From NCBI GenBank assembly GCA_014706295.1, contig JACSVZ010000002.1, positions 54,908,660 to 54,972,659 of the forward strand: 64,000 bases of DNA. Reading direction: 5' to 3'. Position numbers and translations under genes: made by a program. The notes below the pieces were generated by a model. It made no database searches. It saw nothing but the letters and a program-made list of their open reading frames with translations, and was not told the origin of the DNA. This document shows positions 51,501 to 63,675 of this stretch, piece after piece. Numbering within the stretch: position 1 is the stretch's first letter; the number at the start of each line of letters is the position of its first letter. This stretch comes from Lycocorax pyrrhopterus obiensis. Lineage: Eukaryota; Chordata; Aves; Passeriformes; Paradisaeidae.

Positions 51501-53515
51501 TCATGTATTTGTGAATGAACTATCCTGCCTTTGAAGGAAAATTCAAGTACAGGGGAAAAAGAAGTTTGAATAAAGCTATATTCTCATTTGCACTCTGTAC
51601 AACTGTGATTACCTCTTTTTCCTTTTCTGAAATAAACTGGTACTCCTCTAAAGTCAATTTGCAAGAGCCTCAGCTTATAAAAAAACCCAACCAACCTCCT
51701 CCTCCCATAAAATAATTCAAATAAAATCTACCTGGACAAAAGGCCCAGTTTCCCTACTGCTTTTTGCTAGGGTGGAAAAAAAAATCTGTTGTCTGCTACA
51801 TTAGTGAGAAATAACAACTTCAGAGAGTCAGACACATGATGAAATGTTTCAGTTGAAATCAAACTCCGAGAAATTTTTTAAATGTTTTCAACACATCAGC
51901 ATGAAGCATCGACCTAGTTGGAATCACTTAGATCTAAAGCAAATGCACTGATTGTTTTCACAGCATGCTTTTCTTCTTCAAGCTGCAACAGGCAGACTGG
52001 CAACTGCTGTTCAGGAAGGTTTTCAGCCCCCTGCCTTGGACTACTGTAGCCTATGACACAATCAATAGCAAGGTTAGAAGGCAGAGGGAGCTAAGGAAAG
52101 ATTATGAAGATGAGGTGAGTGACAGAATTGCCTTACAGGATTTGTTCTCTCACTCACCTTGAGTCTTTTCTGCACAAAGAAAGATGGACAAACATCCCAA
52201 TTCTGTCTCTGAAAGGGGACAGCAATGGTGGAGAGACTGTGTGGCATGAGCACAGACAGCATTCTGTACTTTGGAACATTCTGCTCAACAGATAGGACAA
52301 GAAAGAAGATCTTGCCAGCAGATATCTTTTTCTTTGTCCGAGCGCAATGGAGATACCACGAAAGAAAACTTTTCTCTCATTAATGAGTATAATTAGCATG
52401 CGTGGTGAGAAAAAGTTCATGAGGAAATAAAATTCAAGCATTCTCCTTTAATCATTTCACCTCAGCCCTGCCTGTGCTATCTGCAGACATCTCTGCTCGA
52501 GCTCTTCTGATAGCAACCATCATCTTTCGAACAAGCCCTGCTCCCTTTGAACTGGTGCATAATGGGAGAGCGCTTCAGACACCAGTCCTGCTTAGCATGC
52601 CACTGCACAGGACACTTTTGCTGCTATGTTTTAAAGACCTTAATGGCTTTCAGTTGTTCAGGTACCATATTATTAAATAGTTTTTATAGTAACCCTAACA
52701 ATCTTAATACAGTGCAGCTCTTGTTAGAGACTTTATGATAGAAAATGTGATTTAAAGTCCCCTACTGTAGTTACCATGCTGTTCTCCTACTCTATCCCAC
52801 CACCAGTTTATGAAGATACTTAGCTTGAACTTACTGCAAGTCATGTGAGAAAAGATGGAAAGAAACAGCTCAAAGGGAATAAGAGAAGGCCTAGTTTACG
52901 CCATTGTCTGTTCTTTCCAGTTATGCACAGAAGAATCCCAGGAGAAAAGCATATTTGGAAATTAATAGCATGCAGCAGACAGAATATTGTTGAGATCCAG
53001 TAAATCCACATTTATATTTTAATATGATAAAAAGACCGGAAATGGACATGAATTTTATACAGTTCTTTACGTGCTCTACAGCATAAGTAAACTATTAACT
53101 GTAGGTTACAGGCTCAAGGTCAGTGCAACACTAACAAGGATAGGGCTCCCTAGACTGATGACATGGACTGATGTAAGCAGCACTACATGGCAATAATGGA
53201 ATTAACCCCACTGCAGACCTTTTGTTTACAAATGGTTATAGCATCATTATTTGTGCTGTGCCTACAAGTATGATTTCTATAATTCTTCATGGCCAAACCA
53301 AAAACTCTTACAGTTCAGAAGCAGAAGAAAACACAAGTTAACAGCCAATAAAGGATGAGTCCTCCAATAGCCATCATAATGTTTTAGCCTGGTTCCATCA
53401 TCTCAAACATGATATTAGCAGGAGCTAAAAAATTTGGACACTTTGCCCTCCTAGAGAGCAGCCTAGTGGAAGCAAACAGAAGAATTAATTGAAGAGGGCT
53501 TTTATTTTTTTTTAA
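45595..53515. other. Intronic sequence, no recognised gene
   Basis: AT-rich. At 47776-47806 the segment 'gactcccattaatgtcaatgggtg' looks like another trace of an ancient amniote repeat, and 49385-49440 carries similar wording. A (TTA)n run lies at 50728-50748, and TATATTTA-type repeats at about 50952-50975. No coding exon is recognised. Confidence 0.5.
50728..50748 (+). repeat. (TTA)n microsatellite
   Basis: About six TTA units before TTTTC, a simple trinucleotide repeat. Confidence 0.9.
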
Positions 53516-53755
53516 ACCTTTTAATAAAGTGACGATACGAGAGACGGCATGGGGAGCAGTAAGGGGCTACATCAAGGAACCCACCAGTATGGGAAGGCAC
53601 ACCCCCAGGGTGACCACAGCACGCAACCTGCTGGCACGAGCGATGACTGGGCCAAGCACCAAAGGTGAACATGTGGCACTACACAGGCAACCACAGGGCA
53701 TCCTAGAGCAGCCACATAACTACGGCATGGGCTGGCAGATCTCCCCATCTTGAAG
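53516..53755. other. Unidentified GC-richer island in AT-rich intron
   Basis: After an AT-rich ttttaataaag the composition shifts abruptly for about 230 bp to moderate GC with several CpG (gacgatacgagagacgg, cagcacgcaac, gcacgagcgatg). It then returns to AT-rich sequence. An open frame of 74 codons spans it on the plus strand but shows no recognisable domain. It could be a fragment of an unrecognised LTR or processed sequence. Confidence 0.35.
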
Positions 53756-55407
53756 CACTGACTCTTATCCCTCCTTTTCTACTGCAATAATCCAGCAAAC
53801 AGCATTTCACCTGTCCTAACAGTAACTCTTAGATCCACTTCCCAATAGCTTTGTTTAATAAAAGGCACTCAGGTGTCCCCCTTCCCAGACCTGAACACTA
53901 TCTGCTCCCAAACTGTGGAGCTTCAACTGCCCCAGCCTATGTGCTATTCAGGTTTCCAGTTCACAAAATTAATTACAAGAAAATATTCAGAAAGTTTGCT
54001 TTGTTTTTTTCTAAGTATGAGACTTTAAGCAACATTTGGCCACGAGAGGCCATCTGTACTTCAAATCCCAACAGGAGACAAAAAAAATGCATGTATTCAG
54101 ACCCATGTTGAGGGCTTTTCTTTTGGCAAGGGAACTCCCTTCAGATGAGTCTGTCACTTGACAGTAAGTATCCTTCCTAATCAGGCAATTTGTTTGCTAT
54201 TTGTGTCATACTGACATCCAAGGTTTTAATTAATCCCACCTCAGGACAAGACAGGAGTTCGTTACATGAACTGAGTTGCTTGGGCTTTGGACAGAAGGGT
54301 CTGTCTGGTTTTTTGTGTTCATCTCTGCAGCAACCATCTTTTAAACGTATAATGTAAAATGTGCGCAACAGACTTGAACTGAACCTCTTGGTTAGATGGA
54401 TTTTTGTTAGTCTTTGAAGAACTTTGGGAACCAACATATAGTGTCAATACTGTAAAAATCACTGAGAACTTGTAATCACTATCAGTTGACATATAAACAG
54501 GTGTGCATTTACTTCAACTTTATCCTGCTAAGTACTGGAGTTGAACACATCTGTCACAAAAAGACATGGAATTTAACTCATTCTCCTGTGAAGGATGACT
54601 ACAAAGTCTACATGGACTGGGTCTTCCACTTTACCGTGCAAAGTGACATTAAATACAAAGGTGTTTAATCAGAGAGAAGACTCTTCTGCACAGCAATTAG
54701 TTTCAGCTTCAAAAATTAAACTCATCAATTTTCAGTTACAATACAGCTACTTCATAGTAGCAAGTTGGACCCTAACTTTTGCTTGTAGCTACACTATTAG
54801 AAATAACATGGCAAAATAGCAGATCTCTAACAGCTGCATTTTTGTTGTTTGTTGAAAAGCCCCATTATGTAGCGAGAAGATAGACACGAGAGATGTACAC
54901 CAAAAAGTAACACCAGTGTGAGTAGCATTTGGGGGAGCAAATGAAGGGAGGAAGATGGCATCTTTCTCCACCCAGCAGAAACATCATCTCCTTCTGTGGA
55001 ACCTGGGTTGGAGGCATGCTTCCAACATGAGGTCACTTATACAGGCACAACTTTCATATGTATCTCATGGTGATTGATACTGGGACTACTGCTCAGAGTC
55101 CCAGCTGGGTACACATTGGTTTTCCTGTGAGCTTCCATCTCCAACTCCCCTGGTACAGCACTGATTGGTTCCCTTTGAGACTCACAGCTTCTCTGGCTAT
55201 TTAATGTGTGGCACTGGACAGCCAGTGGAGAGCAAAGAGGGCAGCTATAAATGATCAGAGGTATATGTAAACATATCGGCACATCCAGGCCCTCTTCATG
55301 CTGGTAAATTTTTTTATGGACCATAACTGGAAATGTAAACAACAAATAGAGAATTTAAACTTTTTACTGTGAAGTTTATCAAACCAATTACTGTCTACAA
55401 AACAACC
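53756..55407. other. Intronic sequence, nothing recognised
   Basis: Ordinary intron composition with small chance ORFs (up to about 102 codons, 55037-55345) and no repeat family identified. Confidence 0.5.
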
Positions 55408-56237
55408 TGTCTAGGGTTGGTAATTTTTAACCTGAAGAATTTTTCTCTCTCGTTTCTCTCTGGTTTTCGGAGGGGCTTGCTTCAGAAAGGTTTCCCCATG
55501 GCAACAGTAGCAACCTGAGAAGCTGCATTTCACAATTCAGAACAGTTCCAGAGGGAATTTTGCAACACCTGTCCATAGAGCTATGTCAGAGCCGGTCAAG
55601 GTTGGGCCACCACTCTTTGGTGCTCAGGAGTCTTCCTTCCTCACCCTCATCGGAAAAGGGATCTGAGACAGCAGCACCGACACCAATGGTTTGGAGGCTG
55701 CAGAGCTGACACTATCTGGAACCAGCCAGCTGAGGTTCATCAGGTTCTTCAGTTCCAAAGTTCCAGCTGCCAGAATGTGTCAGCTGCCTTTGTTGACGGA
55801 GCTGCCACTGCCAGGGAGATTGAGGGGACATTTGACTGGATTTGGACTCCAAGTTTTCTTTCTGTTTTGTCCTTGTTTCCTGCTGGTTATTGTTTGGGGA
55901 AGAGGGAGTTTTTGTATCATGGAGTTTCGGTTTCTGTGTTGCTGTTTTTCTCTTTGTTCTCTACCTCCACATATAGTCGGGAGAGGTGGAAAGCCTGCTG
56001 CTGTCTTTCCCTTTGTCTCCCCAAACACAGTTGTCTGTAGAGGGTCCAGTCTTGGGGGTGAGGGTTTGTGTTGATTTGGCATGGCCTGGTTTTTTGGTAG
56101 CGGGGGACGGCCACAAAAGTGGCTTCTGTGAGAAGCTGCTGGAAGCTTCCACCATGTCTGACAGAGCCAATCTATGATGGCTCTGAAGATGGACGTGCTG
56201 CTGGCCCAATTAGAGAGGTTGGTAACACCTCTGTGAT

Positions 56238-56267
56238 GACATATTTAAGAAGAAAATCAAAGCAGTG

Positions 56268-56270
<3 letters not shown>
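56238..56270 (+). promoter_or_regulatory. TATA-like element and expected start site of the inner LTR
   Basis: TATTTAA lies at 56242-56248. A cap site 25-30 nt further would fall at about 56267-56273, which is where the host-like segment begins. This puts the insert at the U3/R boundary. Confidence 0.5.
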
Positions 56271-56629
<359 letters not shown>

Positions 56630-57778
56630 TAATCAGAGAAGAGGAGGAAGTGAGGACATGTGAGGGAGAACAACATAGTGACACCAAGGTCAGCGGAGAA
56701 GGAGGGGGAGGAGGTGCTCCAAGCACCGGAGCCGAGATTCTTCTACAGGCCATGGTGAGGACTATAACGAAGCAAGCTGTCCCTCTGCAACCCATAAAGT
56801 CCACGGGGGATGCAGAGATCCACTCACAGCCCATGGGAAATGTGCTTACGCTGGAGCGGGTGGATGCCAGAGAAAGCTGTAATCCAGTGGGAGACCTAAA
56901 TGGAGAGAGAGGGCCCCTGCTTCCAGAGACAGAGAAAGAGGGCCCGTGCTTCCAAACTAGAGCAGCCTATCCTTAGAAGAGTGCATCCCATGGAAGAGTG
57001 ACCCATGCCGCAGCAGTTTTGGGAAGACTGTTTGCCCATGTGAGGGACTCGCGTTGCAGCAGTTTTGGCAGGACTACTGCCCGTGAGATTGGAGCCATGC
57101 TGGAGAAGTTCATGGAGAACTGTCTCCTGTGGGAGGGACCCCACAATACAGCAGAGGAAAGACTCCTCTCCCTGAGCAAACAGAAAAAGATCTCGAGTGG
57201 TGAACTGACCAAAACCCCCATGCCCTGTCTCCCTGCGCTGTCAGTGGGAAGGAGGGAGGAGATAGGGGGGAAAAAGGTGTCTTAAAGGCTTATTTTACTT
57301 CTCATTATCCTCCTCTGACTGTGTTAATAATAAATTTACTTCATACCTTTAAATTTGAAGCTGTTTTGCCCTTAGAGTGTTTTCTCCCAGTCGTCATCTC
57401 AACTCATGAGCCTTTCATTAAGTTTTTCCATCTCCTCTGCCCAGCTGAGAGCAAGAGAGGGTGAGCGAATGGCTTTCATGGCACCTGGCATTATGGGTGC
57501 CTGGTGTTTGGCCAGTGTCAAACCACGACAGGGGTCTCTGCCATTTTCGTTTTCTCTTTGTTCCTGGGGACTCTGAGAGATTTAGCTATTTTGTAGCTAG
57601 TGATAATTTACTGTTATTTTTTGCCTGTTGCTGTTTCATTTTTTAGTAAACTGCTATTTTTTCACTTCTATCTACTCATACCTGTCTGTCCTTATTGATG
57701 GAAAGGGATTGGTTAAAACTAATGGGGAGGTAACCCATTTTAGAGTGTACATCTCTTAAATTGTATTAAACCAAGACA

Positions 57779-58735
57779 GATGTGATTAGATACTATTATG
57801 AAGTAATATTTGAGGGCAAAAGCTCTATAAAAGTGGAAGGTTCTTTGCAAGATGCTTTTTTCTTCCCAATTGTTATTCAACTCACATAAGAATTACATGA
57901 CTGTCAGTATGTGTTCTAATTTCATGGTGTTTTTAAAAACTTTTTTTGAGGAAAACTTATATCCTCCCATAGCAGATGATTCAGGAACAAAAATCAAGAT
58001 AATATCTCATATGCAGAAAAAAACTCTTTTGATATTTTCTAGCAATGAGCTGTGCTATTAGACGCATCATCCTCCTCCTCCTCTGTTGGAGGACAGTTGG
58101 AGTATTTCCAACCCTCAGCCTTGGTACATTGCTTAGAACACTTTTTTTAGCGAGCCAAAATTGCAGGCTTTTTCATTTGCAATTTACAGTTCATTTACCA
58201 GAGTTAACCTCCAGCAAGAATTTTAAAAAATCTTTTTAAAGAAATTATTTGCTTTTAATTGCTGTATAATTAAAGGCACAGTTCATATTTCCTTACTTCA
58301 GAATTATTTACAAGAGTTTGGTAAGACTTTCCAGTGTAGCTCACAGTACTTGCCTTCCTTTATTGTACTTAGAGAGAAAACAGGCTTTAGAGTGACTGCC
58401 TCAGACTTTGACATATAATTTTTAAATGTCTAAGTCAGAGCAGGTATATGCCAAATGAGAAATTAAGCATCAGAAGACACACAGACAAATTTTAAATGTC
58501 TAACTTGGAGGAAGAAACCCACAGACTGACAATTACGGGATTCATAAAACATGCAAGTACATCTGAAAAACTGAAAATTCTTTAAAAGTTTCCTTAAGTT
58601 ATGTGGATGGAGGTGTGCCAGGCAATTCTTCCATTAAAATATAATTGTACAAGGTACAACATCCCTCCAGTTACCAAACGCAGTTTTGTATTGCTCTCCA
58701 AATCCAAGAATTTAAAAGTTAATTAAGTTTCTCAT
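57779..58735. other. Intronic sequence between LTRs
   Basis: AT-rich with no gene. A 14-bp direct repeat (TTTTAAATGTCTAA) occurs near 58421 and 58490. Confidence 0.5.
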
Positions 58736-59585
58736 TGTCTTGGTTTGAACAGGTGTCTGCCAAGGAAGGTGGGAACATCCCTTGGAATGGAGAATATGAC
58801 CCCCTTCCTTCTGAATTATTATAACTTTGAAATTAAGGGGCTTTCAGGCAAAGACATGGGAAAAGAAATAACTGTTATTTACTAGTATGTGTATGTGTAG
58901 CAAGGCAAACAAACAGCAACAATGGCAGCAACAACAAACAAAAAAAAACCCCAGAAAACCCAAAAAGCAGCCTCTTCCTGCTCTTTGAGCACTTTCCCCT
59001 TTGCTGCAGTTATGGCCACAGCCGGCAGGGGCGCTGGTGGCTCCCGGCCGGGCAGGGCAGGTGCGATGGCTCCCCCGCGCCTGCAGGGGGCGCTGTGGCA
59101 CGAGCTCAGGGACCATGCAGTTAATGGCGGCTTGGCTGAGGTGGGAAGTCACGGGTGGCAGCTGGTCACAATTGCCGGGCTACCGCGCAGAGGTGCCCCG
59201 TATGGTGACACCCCACACATCGGCTCCAGGACCTCCCCACCCCAAACGGCCAGGAAACAAAAAAAGAATTAAGCAGACTTGCAGTGCAGGAAAATCGCAG
59301 CAGACCGGGATCTCGGAATCCAACACACTAGAGTGGCCGTGGCAACAAGCTGCGGGCAGAGGGTCCAGCGGGAGCCAGTCCTGATGTTTTGGCACCACAT
59401 GTGCTGGTTCTGAGCGGTCAGGCAGCAGGGAAAACAGCAATCAGCTCCTTCCTCCTCCGAACCCAGAAACCGGACTGACCAAAAACCCAGCCCCAAACCT
59501 CCGGGGTTGCCCCCTCACCTTTTCTATCGCATTATCAGTTGCAACCTACCCCTAGCCAAGGCCATTTCAATGCAATGTTGTGACA
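58736..59585 (-). mobile_element. Solo ERV LTR (sense to POU6F2)
   Basis: The plus strand runs from TGTCTTGGTTTGAA to TGTTGTGACA, giving TG...CA ends. Its wording matches an avian LTR I recognise: 'caggtgtctgccaagg', 'gaattattataactttgaaa', 'aggggctttcaggcaaagac', 'actgttatttactagta', 'aagaattaagcagacttgc', 'cactagagtggccgtggcaa' and 'caccacatgtgctggttctgag'. In transcription orientation it is a GC-rich U3 followed by a 3' end with AGTAAA (58883-58878). Flanks (ctcat and cccag) do not form a clear target duplication. The frames inside (58844-59152, 58922-59272, 59001-59384) are LTR shadows, not genes. Confidence 0.72.
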
Positions 59586-61555
59586 CCCAGCTTCATCTTT
59601 GTTTTCTTAAGTATTGGTTGTGATTGTTTCCTAGCAACATATGGGACAAAATTCCATGAGGGAAAGAAACAAAACGAAAAATCCTAACCCCCAACACTCA
59701 TTTATGAAATACTTGTAACCATTTAAATTTAGGAAATACTTGTAACAATTTAAAATCCTTTCAGGTAATATTAACTCTACATTAATTCCTAAAAACTGGG
59801 ATAAGTGCTAATTCCCATTTGTACAGTAACAATATTTTATCAGATGAAAATGGCTAACTTCTGAGGAGAAGTTAAAAAAACCAAAATGCGTTAAATCTTT
59901 TTCTTCAGAGGAACTGAATCAACATATTAAGGTCCAATTATGTTATACTTAAGCAAGGATTGCAAGCATCCTGAAATCCATGTATCTTTCTGGGGCCTTA
60001 TATACAGCCAGCATCTCATATGAACACATAGCTTTTAGATTGCATAGGTTGTGTAACAGAAACAGATAAACAGAAGTAGATCTCTTGGATGTTATTTAGA
60101 AATGAATGCATCATTTGTCCATATTACTATATGATATTTCTGTTAAAGCTAATCAGATGACATTTGGACAACTTGACACTAACCACAAAGGTATATTCAG
60201 GTTGATAAGGACAATTGCATACCCACAGCCTGGGGAGCAGGAGGAGAAGACTACTGTGGAAGAATCCCACACTGACCTCATTTACCCATTCAGAGGTTAG
60301 GCCATACTCCAGTAAAGGACTGCAGCATACTCTGAACTTTAAGGGCATAACTGAATTCAGCAGGGCTTTTGCCATACAAGCAGGACTCAAAGCTATTGTG
60401 ACTAGAACATTATTGAAGCAGATTCATTTGATCCTGACAGTATATAATTTGAAGATTGCTGCCATAGTAATTTTTAAGTATCAGAGGGTCGTAATGTACA
60501 CATTTCAAGAAAATATGTATGGTGATACTAAAACATTACATAAAGCATAAAAATGCTGTATTGAATATTGTCATGAATATTTAATTATCAAGTATCTTGT
60601 TTTGAAAGTTGTTCTTGCTGCTGAAGCAGTGAATGGTTACAGCAAAATGTAGGTACTACCAGAAAGCAAAAGGGAGCAATAAAAAGATATTCATCCTTGG
60701 AAGATGGGGTTCTTTAAACCACTGAGAATGAGCATGTAGGTTTTGGAGCTGTTGGGGTTTTTTAACTTCCTTCATGGTACGATGGGTATTAGTCAATACA
60801 TAGCTTTTGGAAGTTAGATTTTTTCCTTAATCTCTGTTCATCAAGATCATTCAGAGCAGATTTGTAATTGTTCTGTCTCCAGCAAAAACTTTCTGTACAG
60901 ATAACTACCATAACCTCTCTAAGTGATATCAGCCAACGAAAAAATCCCTGTGGACTTCAGTAAAGCCAGGACTTTCATCCTTTTTACACAGACATTTTTT
61001 AAAAAGTGCAACAGATTTTGAGCTTGACAATATAGTATAGTTGGATAATTGCCCTGTGTTTTATTTAAACAGGTAAGTTTCTATTATGACATTCCTTATG
61101 CAGCAAGATAGGATTTTCTGCTTCTACTTCTCTGCAGTGAATTCATACTTGTTGTGTAAACATTATTTCTACCAAGCTAAAAACAGGGGAGTTTTGGAAC
61201 ATGGGAGGACTCAGGTAAACAAAAACAGTCCCTCATTAGCAAAGAAATTTTCTCTGCTGTAGGGGTAGAACTCGGATAAAATAATGATTATTTCTTTACC
61301 TTGGGACATGTTCAAAGCACATTGAATCTTGCCACAAATTTCAATAGATTTTTGGATTAGTCCTTAATTAGTATTTACACTTGGTCTGACTGTCTCATGA
61401 TAAAGGTTTGTTTAGCAGTATTGATTATGGCATGTTTAGCAACAAAATCAGAACCATGTCCATGCATACAGCTTGTGTTTTGAACAAGGTTCTGTATTAG
61501 TCAATGGGACTATGGCGTTCTACATTCTAGGTCTGTCTCCCTTGGTACTGAAGTA
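59586..61555. other. Intronic sequence with a small direct duplication
   Basis: Two copies of a roughly 27-bp unit sharing GAAATACTTGTAAC occur at 59706 and 59733. Otherwise AT-rich. Open frames such as 60215-60550 have no domain. 'tgtggacttcagtaaagccagga' near 60950 and 'tagtcaatgggac' near 61500 are faint ancient-repeat traces. Confidence 0.5.
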
Positions 61556-62662
61556 TAATCCTGGAAAAGCTGGCAGCCCATGGCTTGGACAGGTGCACCC
61601 TTCACTGGGTTAAGAACTGGCTGGATGGCTGGGCCCAGAGAGTGGTGGTGAATGGTGCTGCCTCCATTTGGTGGCCAGTCACTAGTGGGGTCCCCCAGGG
61701 ATCTGTGTCAGGTCCAGTCCTGTTTAAGATCTATAAATTATTATCTGGAGGAAGGGATTGAGTCTACCATCCGTAAATTTGCAGATGACACCAAGCTGGG
61801 TGTGAATGTCAATCTGCTGGAGGGTAGGAGATCTCTGCAGAGGGAGCTGGACAGGCTGGATTAACGGGCTGAATACAACGATATGAGGTTTAACAGACCA
61901 AGTGCTGGGTCCTGCACTTTGGTCACAACAACCCCCTGCAGCACTGCAGGCTGGGGACAGAGTGGCTGGACAGTGGCCAGGCAGAAAGGAACCTGGGGGT
62001 ACTGACTGATGGCAGACTGACCGTGAGCCAGCAGTGTGCCCTGGTGGCCAAGAAGGCCAGTGGCATCCGGGTCTGTATCAGGAATAGTGTGGCCAGCAGG
62101 ACCAGGGAAGTGATTCTTGCCCTGTACTCAGCACTGGTGAGGCCACACTTGAGTACTGTGTCCAGTTCTGGGACCCTCAGTTTAGGAAGGATGTTGAGAT
62201 GCTGGAGCATGTCCAGAGAAGGGCAACAAGGCTGGTGAAGGGTCTGGAACACAAGTCCTATGAGGAGTGGCTGAGGGAGCTGGGGTTGTTTAGCCTGGAG
62301 AAAAAGAGGCTCAGGGGAGACCTTTTCACTCTCTACGACTACCTGAAAGGTTGTAGCCCTGTGGGGGTTGATGTCTTATCCCAGGCAACCAGCGACAGGA
62401 CAAGAGGACACAGCCTTAAACTGTGGCAGGGGAGGTTTAGGCTGGACATTAGGAAGAATTTCTTCATAGAAAGAGTGATTGGGCATTGGAATGGGCTGCC
62501 CAGGGAGGTGGTTACCATCTCTGGAGGTGCTTAAGAAAAGACTCAATGTGGCACTTAATGGCATGGTCTAGTTGACAAGGTGGTGTTAGGTCATAGGTTG
62601 GACTTGATGATCTCAAAGGTCTTTTCCAACCTAGTTGATTCTGTGATTTCATGATTCTGTGA
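61556..62662 (+). mobile_element. CR1 LINE, 5' truncated, with ORF2 (reverse transcriptase) remnant and 3' end
   Basis: The copy opens in the reverse-transcriptase part of ORF2: a frame reading roughly NWLDGW.QRVVVNG then [15 protein letters not shown], the conserved CR1 wording just before the catalytic region. It then loses the frame near 61730. Next come 'cagatgacaccaagctggg', 'tgaggccacacttgagtactgtgtccag', 'gcctggagaaaaagaggctcagg', 'attaggaagaatttcttcat', 'gggctgcccagggaggtgg' and 'ttggacttgatgatctcaaaggtcttttccaacct'. It ends in octamer-like repeats attctgtg (62638-62662). This is the longest and best-preserved CR1 here. It encodes no intact protein. Confidence 0.95.
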
Positions 62663-63232
62663 AGTGAGCTATTTTATTGGGTTTTGCTAGAAAACAGCAA
62701 ATACATAATGAATGAATGCCCTGAACTGTATCTCCTGATACTGTTACCCCTGCAAAGGGATAATACTAGAAAAACACCTGAAAGAGGATAATCTTCTAGA
62801 CTGGAAATAGCACCTGATAGAAACACAAAAATATGGAAGAGAATAGGTGTTTCAGAAGCTAAACACTACCCCATGTTTGCAAGCACACATTAACATCTGT
62901 GATCTATTCTCTAAATGAGAAACACAGTGAAAAAGCAGCCTGCACTCTTGTGTCTACAGAGCTACATTTTTTTACCTTTTGGGCTATCAGAGGACAATGG
63001 AAGTCTCCCACAGAGCATTGCTGATATCCTGCTCAAGCTCCACGCTGGAATTGATGCAATCCTTTAGAGTTCACTGGCAACACGTTCTTTACTTCCATAT
63101 ACACACTGTCAGGTAAAATTGCTAGGCTCAACTGCATATTTTTCCATTTCATCCTACAGGTGAAGGGCTCAGAAGCAGAAGAATGTTGCATTTGTAAAAC
63201 ACTCCAGAATATATAAGTACACCGAAGAGAGA
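62663..63232. other. Spacer between two opposing CR1 copies
   Basis: About 570 bp of ordinary intronic sequence; nothing recognised. Confidence 0.6.
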
Positions 63233-63675
63233 TTCATAAAATCAGGTGAGTTGTAAGGGACCCATCAGGATCATCAAGTCAAACTCCTGGCCCTGTACAG
63301 AACAGCCCCAAGAGTCACACCATGTGCCTGAAAGTGTTGTCCAAATACTTCTTGAGATCTGTCAGGCTTGGTGCTGTGACCACTTCCCTGGGGTGCCTGT
63401 TCCAGTGCCCAACCACCCACTGAATGAAGAACGCTTTCTGGATATCTAACCTAAACCACCTCTCACTCAGCTTCATGCAATTTCCTCAAGTCTTCTCACT
63501 GTTCATGAGAGTGAAGAGATCAGTGCCCGTCCCTCCACTTCCCCTTGTGAGGATGTTGAAGAGTGCAATGAGGTCTCTTCTCATTCTCTTCTTCTCCAGG
63601 CTGAACAGACCAAGTGACCTCAGCCGCTCCTCATACAGCTTCCCCTCAAGGCCCTTCACTATTCCCATGGCCCTC
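63233..63675 (-). mobile_element. CR1 LINE 3' fragment, inverted
   Basis: On the plus strand this is the reverse complement of a CR1 3' end: 'ggatcatcaagtcaaactcctggccct', 'gaccacttccctggggtgcctgttccagtgcccaaccaccc', 'gaatgaagaacgctttctggatatctaac', 'ttcttctccaggctgaacagacc', 'ctcagccgctcctcatacagc'. It stops where the LTR-like sequence begins at 63676, which suggests that element inserted into this CR1, with the rest perhaps beyond the window. Confidence 0.92.

Noticed and set aside
55691..56114. Several overlapping frames of 65-127 codons
   Set aside because: They lie across the outer LTR and the boundary with the inner LTR; repeat shadows.
58922..59384. Alanine/glycine-rich frames of 116 and 127 codons
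   Set aside because: They coincide with the GC-rich part of the minus-oriented LTR; no known protein.
61652..62534. Frames reading RT-like and CR1-like peptides
   Set aside because: Remnants of the truncated CR1, not host genes; the frames are broken.
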